Assembly (NCBI GenBank): GCA_036320915.1
Contig: JAXBDG010000007.1
Coordinates: 2,604,001 to 2,668,000 of the forward strand
DNA length: 64,000 bases
Reading direction: 5' to 3'
From: Linnemannia elongata
Lineage: Eukaryota; Mortierellomycota; Mortierellomycetes; Mortierellales; Mortierellaceae
The notes below the pieces were generated by a model. The model saw only the letters and a list, made by a program, of their open reading frames with translations. It made no database searches and was not told the DNA's origin. Below, one piece after another: positions 1 through 13,164 of the stretch. Positions within the stretch are counted from its first letter, which is position 1. Every line of letters begins with the position of its first letter. A program made the position numbers and the translations under genes.

Positions 1-3000
1 GCGGCGGGGGCGGGAGCAGAAGACTCGACGTTGTCGTTGGCGTAGTAGATCTCCTTGGCATCCTTCGAGGTGCAGAGAGTCGAACGCTGGAAGGTCAAGG
101 CATCATCGTAAGCCTCATACTTGAACTTGAGGGTACGCTGAGCCATACCGCAAAGAGTGGGCGAGGGTCCAACCTCGATGAGACGGACAACGTTGTACTC
201 CTTGAAGAGACGGTCCTGGGTCTCAATCCAGCGGACGGGGGAAGCGAACTGGTAGGCGAGCAACTCGACCAAGAGAGTGTAACCGAGACGCTGCTGTTGC
301 TTGGGAGTAAGCTTAGTATCGACCCAGTTCTTCAAGACCTTGCCAAGACGAGGGGACGAGGTCAAGTTGTAGACACCCTCAATGTACGACTTCTCGATGC
401 TGAAAGGCTGAGCAGTCAAGTTAGGGATGTACTTGGCGGTCAAGAGAGGGACGTTAATGAAGGTGGGGTTGATCTTCTTGGCGAGGTAGGTACGGAAGGG
501 AGCGACACCAGAGAGCAAGAAGCTGGAGTGGAAGGGGACATCAATACCAGCGAGGGGGATGGTGGCGACACCACGCTCGGGCTTGATCAAACCGTCCTTG
601 GCCAACTTCTCGGCAACCTTCTCAAGAGCACCGGCAATGATCTGGGAAAGATGCTTCTTGACCTCCTCGAGGGGCATGGTCTCCATGAGCTTCTGGAGAT
701 CGATCTTCTGGACCTTGAGGTAATTCAAAACAGTCGAGAGAGCGTCCAAGTTGGAGAGCTCACCGGCAGCGACGTACTGCCAGTTCTCGACGTTCTCGTT
801 GACAATCTCCAAGAGGCCGTTCGACTGTCTGGCAATGGCATCGACGACGTAGCGGAGGGCAGAGTCGTTGAAGGTAGGAGAGACACGAGACGGGTTGATG
901 GCAACCATTCCATAGTTGGAGCGTCCAACATCGTCACGTGGGACCGCGACCTGCATGGTCATACCACGGTAGAAGACGACATCGACCAGGGACTCGATGG
1001 GGAGGACCTCACCGATGGCGGCCAAGGCTGAGTACTCTCCGAGGGAGTGACCAGCAAAGGCGCAGTTATGCTGGATCAAGCCCTTGGAGCGCATGTCCTC
1101 GAAGGCGGCCTTCTCCATGAGGGTCAAGGCAGGCTGGGTGAACTGGGTAGCAGCCAAAAGACCGTTGGGAGACTGGAAGGTGTAGAAATGAGTGGTCTCG
1201 TTGATGCCAGGGAACAAAGGCAGGGTCTTGATGGAACCGTCCTGGTCGACGATATCGTAGCGCATCGACATGTAGTTCTGACGGATAGCGTTACCCTTGG
1301 GGCCACCAAAGTGGATGGTTTTCTTCAAAGGGTTGTTGCGGACAATATCCAAAATGGAGAAGCCTGTTGGTTGAAAAGTAGATAAATAAGGTCATTAGCG
1401 TCCGTGTTGTTAACATGCATAAAAAGTTGGTGTAGTTGCTGCCAAGAGATAAAGTGCTTACCATAGTTCTCCAGGAAATGGCGATCGGCTCTCTGCCAGA
1501 TGTCCTTGGCAACGGGGGAGGAGTCGTAAAGGGCCATACCCATGCCCTGCTCCTGAGATCCCTGACCAGTGAAGACGTAGGCGATAGTGGGCTGATCGAT
1601 CTCAGCGGTACCCTCGACAACCTAAAAGAAGTAATTGGACAAAGGGAGTCAATATACTATTTCGAAGAAATAAATAAACAAAAAAACATGCACCAACAGT
1701 GACAAGAGAACATACCTTGCTGCCGTTCTGGTTGAAGGTCTCAACCTTGATGATCTTCTTTCCGTTGATCATACCGATGTGCGACAACTTGGTGGTGAGG
1801 CGATCCTGGGGAAGAACCATCGACAAGAAGCTGACCTCGTAGCTAATATATTGGTAGAAAAATAGTAGGTAAGTAAATGAATTTGATCCGCATAACAATC
1901 AGGCAATACAAGGAAAATTAAAGCGAAGTTTACCTAGTGACACGCTGGGGGTGGTTCTCAGCAGCAAAGATCTCAACAAACTTGCGGGTCGAGGCACTGG
2001 TCCACATGCCGTGGGTAATAGTACCGGGGAGCTCTGCCAAGTCAGCGAAGTAAGGGTTGACGTGGATAGGGTTGAAGTCTCCCGAGACCTTGGCATAGGG
2101 CTCGTTGCTGAAGGGCGAGATTACCTCGGAGCTGAACGATCCCTCGGGCATGACAGAGTAACCGCCGTTTTCAAAGTGGATGGCCTGCTCAATGGGCGAG
2201 CCAGAGCGCTTCAAGTAGGCAAGGACGGGGTTACCCTGGGTCTCCTCGTCGGTGCTGTAGTTGACAGTGGCAATTTCAACATGCTCCTTGGTCGAGATCT
2301 GCATGGTAACAGTACCAGTGGTCTCGACGTGGGAGAAGGTGGTCTTGTTCTTGAAGCGAACAATGGTGTTGAGACGGAAGACCAAGGAGGCGTTGGGTCC
2401 AACAGTGTGCTCGCCCTCGGCCCACTGAATCCACTCCTTGCTCTTCAAGACGGCGACATCCTTGGCAGAGGTCAACTTGACCTCGACGGGGGTCTCGACA
2501 GTCTTCTGGAAGGTGTTGTGGTAGTCGGTGAAGGTACCGCGGTACAAAAACTCCGAGGTAACCTCCATAACACGCTTGCCGTCACGCAAGACAACTCCCT
2601 TGACTTGGACCAACTTGCCCGAGTCGTTGTTGACAACGGCGTTGATGTCAGCAATGGTATCGACAACATCACCCTGCTTCAAGGGCTCGGCACCGTCCAA
2701 CATGCGGAATCCGTTGGAGAGATGGACGAGCTTCAAAAGGTCACCATCGATCGACTTGGGGAAGATAGCCTTGATGATCGACTTCCATCCGACGACGATG
2801 GCAAAGTCCATGGGGGCATAGACGACCTTCTGGCGACGCTCAACGTAGAGCTCGGCCTGGTTACCAACAGCCTGGCAGAACTCCTTGATTTCAGCAGTGT
2901 CGACTTGCTCACCGTTGCAGATGAACTGCTCGGTGAAGGCATCGGTGGCGAGGCAGTTGTTGAACTGACCCTCTTCCGAAGGGAACCAAAGCTTGTAGTA

Positions 3001-6000
3001 GAACTCCTTGATTCTCTCGTTGCGGCCCTCCATGACCTCGTGGATGGGGGCATAACCCTTCTCGGGGGTGTAGTGGAAGAGGAGAGGGAAGGGGATCAAG
3101 CGGTCACCGTTCTTCTCGACCAAGACAACCTCAATAAGCTCGTTGGGCTGAAGGCGGGCACGGAGCGATGGCGACAAGTCGCTGGACTTGCTCGAGGCCG
3201 ACCAGGAGCGACGGTCGTAGACGGTGACGGTGTGGAGCTTGTCCTCAGTGTACTCAAAGTGGACAGCCTGCGAGACACGGGGACGGAAGATGCGGGCAAG
3301 GGGGTTGTTCAAGAACTTCTTGCCCTGGATGACAGCGGGGGCAGTCATCAAGGCGCGGAACCAAGAAGGATCCTGGCCGGCAAGGTACTCGAGCCAGTCC
3401 TCGGACTTGGGGAGGCTCGACTCCAACATCGAGGTCTCAACCATCTTGACCTTGCCGTTGTCGTAGTGCTCAACCTTGACAAGGGGAGCAATGGCGTTCA
3501 AGGCAGCCTCGAAACGAGCGGGCTTGCCACCGAAGTACTCAACCTGAGGGATGGAGGCATCATCGTTGTTGTAGTAACGCTCCTTGAGGGATGCAATGTG
3601 GCTATGGAAGATGCCGTCGAGAATGTCCTTGACGGGCTCGTCAACCTTGGTGGCGTAGCGGACAGCGGCGGGTCCCTGAAGAATACAGGTACGCTGGACA
3701 TCCTGGTCAACAACGGCAGCCAAGTCCTCAGCCTGCCAGAGAGAATCCTTCTTGAACCAGACCTCAAAGTCCTTGTCGAGGACGGGGATGAAGGGGACGG
3801 GCTTCTGGCCACGGCGGTTCATGAGGAAGAGGAAGTATCCGACATCCTCGGTGGTGAGGAGCTGGGTCTTGGTCAGGGGGTAGGTGTTGATGAACTCCTG
3901 AGCAAACTCGAAGGGGATGTCCAGCTGGGAGTAGGTCTGAACGATCGAGTTCGTCTCGACACCGACGAAGCGCTCCTCGATGCGGCGGAGAACGTCGCCC
4001 AAGAGGTTGCGGTGCGAGTGGTCGATCCAGCGCTCCTCGTGCTTGATGAAAAGCAACTCCATGAGACGGTTAATGACCTCCTCGTAAGTCATATCCTGCA
4101 AGTCAGCAACACTGCCATTGGCCTTCTTACCGAACCAGACCTATTATTCACAAATAATAAACATACATCGTTAGTGAACCGAAAACGAACAAGCTATAAT
4201 GGCGCACAAAACAAATCATAATGCAAAGTGCTAAAGTTACCTTCTGGAAGTCGGCGTTGAGGCGCTTGATGATGTAGTCCTTCTTGGCCAAAAGAGCAGC
4301 GGCACGCTTGTCCTTGGGGAGACCAAAGATGGTGTCGTCCATCTCCTTCCAAAGCTTAACTCCGCGGGTAGCAATCTTGTGAATAGGCTCGCCCAACTCG
4401 GAGCGAACGGTCATGACACCACCGGTGGGACCCTTGTAGGTCTTTTCCCACTCAGAATCCTCGACACCGGGAGCATCGACAATAGCTTGCTTGACGCCGA
4501 GCGAAGCCATACCCTCCTTGGCAACCATGACACGGGAACCAAAGAGCATACCGTCAAAGGGCATGGGAGGATAGTCGAGCTGGACAGACCAGTCACCAGT
4601 GAGGTAAGGGTAAGTGTCCTCAGCACCACCGAATCCAGATCCAGCAACAAGAACAACGTTGGGGTGGCGACGGATGGCAGAGTAGGTCTCTAGGATGGGC
4701 TGGTGGAAATCCTCGAAACTGTGATGTCCTCCGGCACGACCACCAGTCCACTGGAGAATGATGGGCATCTCGGGGTGGGCGGCAGCAATAGCCAAGACCT
4801 GGCGGATCGACTCGACCGAACCGGGCTTGAACGAGATGTGGCGGATACCGGCCTCGAGCATGTCAGTAATGAACTCGTTGGCGACCTCGAGCGAGGGGAC
4901 ACCGGCAGCGCAACAGAAACCCTCCATGGGGAGACCCTCGCGACGGAGCTTGGGGACCAAGGGAGCCTGGAAGCCCCACTGGCGGACGTTGATGAACAAG
5001 GTGTTCAAAGTGATACCGGCACCGGGGGTGGTGAGGTGCATGATCTTCTTGACCTTGCTACGGACAGCAGCCTCGTTGTAGTGTCCACCTCCAGCCAACT
5101 CGATGTGGTAACCAGCGTTCATGACGGCGCTGACAAAACCCTCGTTAACGGTCGAGGGGGTCATACCGGCAACCATGAGTGGGGGCTTGGCAAGGAGGCG
5201 GGACATGCGGGTATCGATGTGGATCTCGCCAGTGACGGAGCGGACGAGCTTGGGCTGGAACTCACTGGCCCAGTTGGGGGCGTAGCGGAGGGCAGCAGGG
5301 TTGGCATCAAAGAGGTCGGGCTTGTAGGAGAGCTCCCGGTTGACGCCCTCGGTGGCACCAGCGAGGATGACCTGGACACCGGTGCCGTCCTTGTTGCGGG
5401 CCGTCAAAGAGCCGACGCCGGAGGAGCCACCAGGGCCGAAATCGATCACGTGCGTCAATCCAGCCATCGCAGTCGCCTTTTCCCAGTGGACGGGAAGGGA
5501 ACAGATCTGGTTCACAAGATCCATGGTAATAGTGGGAGATCCAGCGATATCCTTGCCAGAGTCGGTCGAGAAGACGGGGATGGTCATGGCGTTGGCATCG
5601 AAACTCAAGTCGTAGCTGGCAATATCCTTCTCAACCAGGGCTGCAACACCATCCAAGTAAGACGAGTGGAAGGGGGCAGTGATGGGCAAGAAACGGGAAG
5701 AGAACTTGACCTTTCTCTGCGAGAAAGGAACACGTCCCTGCTCGAGACCAGTGGGGGCCTTGAGCTTGCGAAGGGCCAAGTTGAGACCGTAGAGGGACTG
5801 AGGGGGACCAGTGCAGATGGACGAGCGGGGTCCGTTGATGAGCGCAATCTTGATCTTGCGATCCTCAGGAAGATGGCGGTTGGTGGCCTCGACGTACTTT
5901 TGGACCTCAGAGGCACGGAGGGAGTTGACGACCAGCATGGGGGTGGGGTTGCCCTCGTTGTTGGAGAGCGAATCCTGGAGAATGGCGGGGTTGAGGGTGG

Positions 6001-8296
6001 TTTGGGGGTAGACCTCCTGGGAGCGGGTTCCGATCCAGAACAGCAGACCGAGAGCCTTGCGCGAGTTGATAAGGAAGTCGTCAAAGGTGGCGGACGAGGA
6101 AATGACAACGGATGAGATGATACCCTGGGAGTGTCCAGTCGAGCCCAAAATAACATCGCGAAGCTGCGCGGGGGTTTGATCGAGCACCTATTATTATTTA
6201 CCGTCGGTAAGAGTCTTAGTCAGTAACGCTGCAATAGACAAAATCATTCGACCTTTTCTGTTGATGATGCGTGCTCCTTCTTTTTGCAAAAGAGGAGATG
6301 ACATTTTTCTGTCGAAGATACATTCTTCTTTCAAAAAGTAGAAAGAGACAAACAGATAAACACACACGAAGACAAGAAAGAAGCGTACCTTGAGCATGAC
6401 ATAGTAGTGCATCAATTGCACAAGTCCGATCAAGGGGAGCGACACGGGAGCAGAAACCAAGTAAGCAACATCAGGCTTGGAATCCGGGTTTCTCAACCAG
6501 CCCATGACATCGAGTCCCTTGGAATGGAAAACAGAAGCATCCTCAGACCGAGCGTGATCGCGCAAGACGGCAGCCATGTCCTCGACATAATCCTGGACCA
6601 GGGTGGTATAGGTGGTGTAGATATCTGCGAGTTCGTCAAAGTACTCCTCGATGTTGCCCTGTCCGCCAAAGATGGCAAAGATCTTTGCTGAGCCGTCGTG
6701 TGCGGCAGCAAAGAGGGCCGAGGTTGGGGGGGTGTAGTCATCGTTGGAGAGGACGTCCATGGCGCGGAGGAAGGCCAGGGCGGAGAAGAAGGCGTTCATG
6801 ATGATGACGCGGGTATCCTTTGTGAGGGCGCGGGTGACGACGTGGATATCATTTCCTCTGAGGTATTTGGTGACGAAGAACAGGAACACTGTCTTTAACA
6901 CAGGCACAAACTGAAGCGACTGGTCGTTCTAATTGGTGTAAAGGATGTGAAGAAGACGTTGTTAGTGAACATTGCTTTCGTTCCTTCTTTCTTTTTCCTC
7001 TCCCTCCTTCTGGATCATATTGTTGAGCTGAGGCAAAAAGAAGAGACCCTCCCCCTGTCCTCCCGTGGGAAACAAAGCGATAAAATCGCCGCTGAAAATA
7101 AAGTTTGTGGCTGCTTTCCCTCTTCTTTTTTTCTTCTTTTTGGTTGCACCCAAAAAAGATTCCGACCCCACTCAATCGAACTCAACCGACAACAACACCG
7201 CACCCAATTTATACAAAAAGGAAAAGAAGCTAAGTGCCGCGAAGAAATAAAAGAAAAAAGAATCTCGCCGTGATATTCATCCGCACCCACATCCCTTCCT
7301 CTTGTCATCGTTGTCGAAGAGAAAGAAAGACCCTCCTCTCTCCTCCTTGGTTTGGATCCCCCTTCGTTCGTCAATTGATTAAAAGAGAAGGCAAGCCCCC
7401 TGCCACTATTGACTTTCCCCCCACAATCCATTCCACTCTCTTCCGCGTCCAAATTAAGCCCCTCCTCCTCCTTCTCCTTTCTCCTCTTCCCCAAAAAAAT
7501 AAGACAAGGACGCAGGGAGAGAGTCCCGTAGCCAAGAAAGAAATACAGCCTGCTGTTGCAATAACGAACACCCACATCCACTTCTTCAATTGCTTCCGAG
7601 AATTGTTGTCAATGTTGTCAATACATTGAAGAGGACAGAAGGCACAACTGAGAACCAATTGCTCGTTCAATTGCTTCTCCTTCATTCTCTTTCGCCATGA
7701 AAACAAAGGTGAGCTTTCTATTGTGTCATATCTCCCACTTGTTGATGCATCAATCCTGATCCTGTCCTTCGTCCAAGGGTCCAATATCCTTCCTTTGTTG
7801 GGGCAAAATACAAAAATCGAATAAAAAAGCGCACGCCTTCCTTGCGAGCATTGTTGCACCTCCATGGTAACACAAATTATAGAGTCCCAAACCGAAACAA
7901 GCAAAGAAACGTAAAACAAAACGTTCAACAATCCCAATGAACCTCCCTATCCTTCCTTTCCTTGCTTGCTTGCATGATTGCGATCCAAGATGTCCTTTAT
8001 CCAATTGATGAAGCATAGGTAATGATAAAAAAAACAAAAAATCTTACCTGCTCGCACTTGTCAGTGGCAAACTTGAGGAAGCGAGCAACGAGCTCCATCT
8101 CGGGAGCCTGCTCGTCAGCAGCACCCTCGACGGGGGCGGCAGCCGCAGCAGACTCGGTCGACGAGATCAAGAATTCCTCGCGCAACTGCTCAGCAGCGAG
8201 CCAGACATCGGAGGCAACGAGAATTGAGACCTCGGAAGTGCCCTGCTTGAGGGCCAAAGGACGAGTCAGGTTGTTGGTCTGCATGGTGGTCGTCAT
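1..8296 (-). CDS. FAS: Fused fatty acid synthase (beta + alpha in one chain), 3' part missing
   Basis: Cytosolic type I synthase making C16/C18 acyl chains from acetyl- and malonyl-CoA. Seven coding segments keep frame: 8296-8048, 6928-6389, 6187-4241, 4140-1934, 1842-1716, 1621-1462, 1363-1 (about 2,197 residues in the window). The order follows yeast Fas1: acetyltransferase with GHSQG (Ser283), enoyl reductase from about residue 590, dehydratase hot-dog with GDFNPIH (His1605), malonyl/palmitoyl transferase with GHSLGEY (Ser1850). Around residues 2080-2105 the chain passes, with no stop or intron, into sequence matching the start of yeast Fas2 ([16 protein letters not shown], later AKEIYY) and then an Ala/Pro linker that leads to the ACP. 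So the two subunits are fused, as in basidiomycetes. ACP, KR, KS and PPT domains lie beyond the left edge. Start: first ATG of exon 1; a second Met follows at codon 5. Intron 1 is 1,119 nt, the others 94-201 nt. Confidence 0.96.
6929..8047 (-). other. Long first intron of FAS
   Basis: The donor CAG|GTAAGA and the acceptor TTAG join residue 83 (Gln) to residue 84 (Asn) in phase 0, and the joined protein aligns with yeast Fas1 without a gap. At 1,119 nt it is 5 to 12 times longer than the other FAS introns. It contains no convincing ORF or RNA gene; small open frames are pyrimidine/purine-biased low-complexity sequence. Confidence 0.85.
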
Positions 8297-8419
8297 ATTA
8301 CTTTTGGCGGTGGTTGTTTTTTTTTTTGTTGTGATGGCGAAATGCTAGAGAGATAGATAGGTTAAAAGGCTTCTTTAAGGAGAGGGGGGAGGGAAGTATT
8401 TCTTTGACGAGGCGATAGA

Positions 8420-8800
8420 CAAGATTGAATGCAACTTTTCAATGGTTTGTTATCGTCAAGAAAGAAATGAAGTTTTTTGGGGTGAGGGAGGAGGATGAGA
8501 TATGCAACGAGAATGAAAGGGATTATGCGAGTAAGATAAAATCAAAGGGTCTATGCAAGGGAAAAAACAACAAAAAATAACGAGAAGAGGGAATGAGATG
8601 CGGAATGAGAGGAAAAAAGAGGAATGAGCAACGGGAGGAAGAAGAAGAGGAGAAAGAGGAGGGAGGATAAAGGGAGAGTGGAGAAAAAGAAGAAAAGAAG
8701 AAGAAGAAAAAAAGAAGGGAAAAGAACCGGAAAGTAATATACTGCAAAAAGTAGGGGAACCCAAAAAAAATAAAAAAAATTGAAATGCCTCCAACAAAAA
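8420..8800 (-). promoter_or_regulatory. CT-rich (coding strand) tract upstream of FAS
   Basis: The plus strand is almost pure purine over much of this stretch, so the FAS coding strand is pyrimidine-rich. The same bias sits before the start codons of most other genes here (for example 36470-36620, 44140-44250, 60230-60340). It probably marks the core promoter or 5' UTR of FAS. No TATA box was identified. Confidence 0.45.
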
Positions 8801-10292
8801 GGCAAAGATAAGTTTTGAACGCAGTGTATGTGTATGTGCGATCTAAGCAGTGCTCTCACTACAGGGATAACAAAGGGACATGGAGAAGTCAAAAAAGGAC
8901 GCGGACACCCAAAAAGTATTCAGAGGAATGGGAAAGGGGATCCATCCAACAAACACTCTTTGACAGAAAGGGGTTGTTTTGTGTGGGGAGGGCCAAAGCG
9001 AAAATGCTGTTGTATCGTAACAAATGCGATGATGGGTAGATTCCGCATTCAATTCGTATGTGATTCGCTGCTGGGAGTGTTCATTTACAGATCACTGATA
9101 AAAAAATTCTTTTTTATTTTTTTGGTGAATGAAACCCAGCCAAAGAGGACAATGCCCCCAACATTTGAGGCAGATCCAGGGCAACGTCGCTATTCGACTA
9201 CACTCTATTCTCCTCTTCTTATGTTTACTCTTCCTTGATCAAAGAAAGACATACAACACTCAACAATCAACACTCGACCAACTCTACGCCCAACGACCAG
9301 CTGGGATATATGTCTGTGTTTACTCCACTCCCTCCTTCTCCACCACAAAAACCTGGAGGTCAAGGACTCCGCCATGTTGCGGGATCAGGATCCAAAAGCG
9401 GGAAGCATTGGTCCCTGGTTGGCTGCGATCCATTCCTTCCAAAACCTTTGCTCTCTCCTTGGTATATTTGCCTTGTTACCCTTGGCATAATGAAGTAAGA
9501 AAGAAGAAAGGAACACTTCTCAATCAATATTCAATCCAGGGCCAACAGTTATTGCATCCTCTGTCTGCAACTCCTTTGTAATCAATCGTGTAGATCTACA
9601 CAGGGTTTAATGGAATGGATAAGAGAAATAAAAGGGGCGGCGGCATTCAACAAGACAATTGCAACATCACGTCGACAGGGGAGTAAAGTGTGTTGGGTAT
9701 GTCAACATATGTGTTCGTGTCTGCGTGTATGTGCGTACAGACCATGGCTCGGATGTATTCTGCTAGGGAAGATAAGCGTTACCGATCAGCCCTTGATGAG
9801 AAAATAACCTAGTGGAACAGCAGCAGCAAGAACTAAGCCAACGTGGGCAGCATATCTAGTCGGTTGTGCCACCAAATGGAATGGTGAGCTCAACAAAGCA
9901 CAAAAGACAAAAAGGCACACACAACTCCTTTGACCTTCGGATGAAACGAACGTCGAACAAAAAGAGAGGGTGACTGTCAAACGATAAATGATTTCAATTC
10001 GTTTTCTTCGCCCCAAGATTTTCATTATCGGTCGCCCCAAGATCCAGGGCAGGGTAGGGCCTTCTCCTTCTTGGTCAAGGGAAAGGCAGCAGAGAGCCAA
10101 CTACACCCGACTGCTTACTGTACAAAAGGGCACTTGTCAAGAAACGGAGGGCGGGGGAAACGGATCGTCTCCTTTTGGACATTGCCAACAACAAGAAAAA
10201 AGAAAACAAATAAATACTCATCGTCATTGTTCCTTCGCCACCATGGGGGGATAGGAGTGCGTTGCCCCATCCCCCATCCCCTCATTCATGGT

Positions 10293-10309
10293 CCCCCCCC
10301 CCCCCCCCC
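10293..10309. repeat. Poly-C/poly-G run (17 nt)
   Basis: Uninterrupted run of 17 C on the plus strand in non-coding DNA; the opposite strand is a G run that could form a quadruplex. Confidence 0.95.
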
Positions 10310-13127
10310 AATGCCGCACGCACACGTACGCAAATGCAATCATCATTTTATCGTGATAGTTGTATTGTTAATCATCCCTTTGCACTATTTGATTTGCAAA
10401 TTGCCGAGCCGCACTGATACGGAAACGGAGGGAAAAGGAGGAAGGGCTTGTTTGTCAAGCTTGTTCGCCACACGAGGCACAGACCATGGACTTAGATATC
10501 ACTTGCGGTATGTCACAAAATGGAGAGCAACACCCCTCAAGGCAAAGCAACTACGTCCACTTCTCAACCAACGCAGGAACAATAAAAACAAATGGCTCAT
10601 GTCCTTGCACATACAGATGCAAAAAACTTGTGCCCGTCAGTTCACCCCAGACTCGTTATCTCTTTCTACGAACAAAAGATCTAATCGTCGATTCGTAAAG
10701 AGCACCAGCATGTCCTTCCGGTGTTCATCCCATCGATGGATTAGATAACCCTCGCTCTATCCCTTGATACTGAGAAATCTTATGTATCTCCTTGGCTCAA
10801 GCGCAATATCCTTCTCGCCCGCTCATTTTCTTTCTCTCTCAGACACATTACTGAAAGAGGCACAGAGTTGCTCTCTCTCGCTCTCTTGTCCGAACTACTG
10901 GTTGCCTACGATACTGAGCAAGCCGACATTCCGTCTACCCTAACCTTTTTCACGCCTCTACAGTAACAAATAAAGGGATTCTTTCTTTCGATACAAACCC
11001 AAAGTTCAAACACATGCTGCTTCATTTTGCCCTTTTCGCATAAGACCCATCGCACGCCTTCCAAAACAAAATCAGAGTAATACTCCTTTATTTCATTTTA
11101 CGACATATACGTACCCGTGCGCGCATGTCGCTTCACCTTGGCCACAGACACAGTTACCTTACCTGCATACCCTACTCCAAGCCATAGATCATCAAGTCCG
11201 AGCAAGAGTACCCTCTAAGCCAGCACATTGACAGTCTATATTGACCCCATCTCTCCCTCTCTCCCACTCTCTCCATCGTTTTTTTTGGTACCCTTGCATC
11301 AACAAGACACAGTTGGATAAACCATCACAACCTTGCATGCACGACGCTGTCCACCATTTAAATCAGCAACAGGACTATGGAACAACCTTGGAATACTCGA
11401 TAGTTTCTTTGACACTTCAAGTTTCTTATGCACACTGAACAATTAAAATAAAGGTACTCGTTGATGACCTGCGCCTTACACCTCATTCTTTTGCAGCTAG
11501 ACTATCTATCTTCTCCCCTGTTCTCTGTTCCCAGACCCTCTTGTCTCCTCATCTCAGACACTCTTGTTTATTGTTGTGTAGCTTTGGGTCAACCCAAGTC
11601 ATCAGACAGATGGAAGTTTTGGGTGAGAAAAAAAATGATTATGAGACTATTGAGGCGTACATGCATACGTCTTTCGGGCCATCATGTTTACTGCTTCACT
11701 GAGAGGAAAAGTACATTGCTTTTTCAACATCATAATACATTTGCGACTGACTCGGGTCCTCGCCACCTGGGTGTCTGATTGAGAATATAGGATTGAGACA
11801 ACCACGCGCGTCAGACGACTTGAAGCAGAACAGGATGTAGGTCGGGTAAAAAGCTACAATTTCGCTAGGAAGTACCTCAAGTAAGAAAGATTGGTGGCGT
11901 TCCTGTTCTTATTTTGTCAGAATGCATCACGTGTATGTTTGCTAAGGGATCCGTTCCCAACGAACAAGCAAAACTTCGTTCGCACCCGTCTTTTTCACGA
12001 TGGCTTCCGACCATGGCCCAGCTTTTCCCTGTAATTTCTCACCCAACGTTTTTTTAAACTTTTCTTCTCTCGCCTTCAATGATTCTTCTCGTAAGCCCCT
12101 TCATGTCATCTCGGCCACCAACATACAAACAAACGGCGCTTTTTTTTTTTTTTTTGCTATGTGCGTGTGCTAGTGTGTGTATCCCTCCTTCCCCTAAATT
12201 AGGATTGTGTTCGGAGTGTTCACAAACCCCGAGGGAAGAGAGAAAGGAAAAGCGATTAAATAACCCACCAGCCCACCAGCCCATCCCCATCTCCTCCTTT
12301 CATTTCACCCATCAACGAATCACATGAGGGTATCCAATCAAATGTATGAGAAAAAAACCATTCAGGCACACACACACAAAAAAACGCACATCTTTCTTTC
12401 CGTCTAAATTGCATTTCAAGCTTGGTTCTTACCCTGATAACGTGCCCCTCCTGTCCCATTGGTAACTATCCATCCACAAGGACGATGATGAGGAAGAGAT
12501 GAAGGGAGTGTTGGTTGCTTTTCTCCCTATTTCACTCTTATTGCTGATCACGTCCCTCCAACTAACAATAGCAACGACTCGATGGACACTCCTTTTCATT
12601 TGATCTTCACAATTGTTCCTGAAATAGCGAAAGAGGACGTTAGTAATCATAACAAAAAGTAGCGTGATCGTAAGAACGAACAATAAAAACGAGATAATAG
12701 ATGGAGGGTGTGAATAAATTTGCAAAAGGAGACAATAGGACAATAGGACTATAGACAAAGAAAATAATGACATCCAAGGAAAAAAAAATAAAAACAGGTG
12801 GCAAGAAACACAAAAAAACGGAGATCGGTAGGGACCGAGAACCAGAAGTGAGAAGCGGCGGCAAAAATATAAACGATAAAGGCGGCAAAATAGAAATGCG
12901 CACATCTTTTTTTTTCCTTTCGTTCTGGTTCCTCTGTCTCAATCTACATACCAGAGCATTTTGTCTTGTCCTCGTTTCTCTTTTTTTTTTTTTTTCCTAC
13001 AGAATTCTGCTCCTTCTTTATTTTGTAAAACTCATGTGCCAATGGGGATGGATATGAATGGATGGGGTGTTACCGGATCATGTAATATGGTCCCAAAAAA
13101 AGTGCGGCGACTAATTTAAAAATCCAT

Positions 13128-13128
<1 letters not shown>

Positions 13129-13162
<34 letters not shown>
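13129..13162. repeat. Poly-A tract (34 nt)
   Basis: Perfect A homopolymer in intergenic DNA. No target-site duplication or retroposon body is recognisable next to it. Confidence 0.95.

Positions 13163-13164
<2 letters not shown>

Noticed and set aside
1951..4221. 756-codon open frame antisense to the FAS dehydratase region
   Set aside because: The other strand encodes conserved FAS. The antisense frame is a by-product of strong C-ending codon preference and gives a Leu/Gly/Asp/Val-rich peptide without any fold or family.
4703..6115. 470-codon open frame antisense to the FAS acetyltransferase/enoyl reductase region
   Set aside because: Same codon-bias shadow effect; no leader, no introns where FAS has them, no recognised domain.
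10071..10748. 225-codon open frame in the large intergenic region
   Set aside because: Runs through the poly-C tract (giving poly-Pro), with random-looking composition and stops in all alternative extensions.
11206..11214. Sixth copy of AGGGTACTC (as GAGTACCCT)
   Set aside because: Lacks the leading T and the extended flank and lies 8 kb from any zinc gene; treated as background, and used as a caution for the motif finding.
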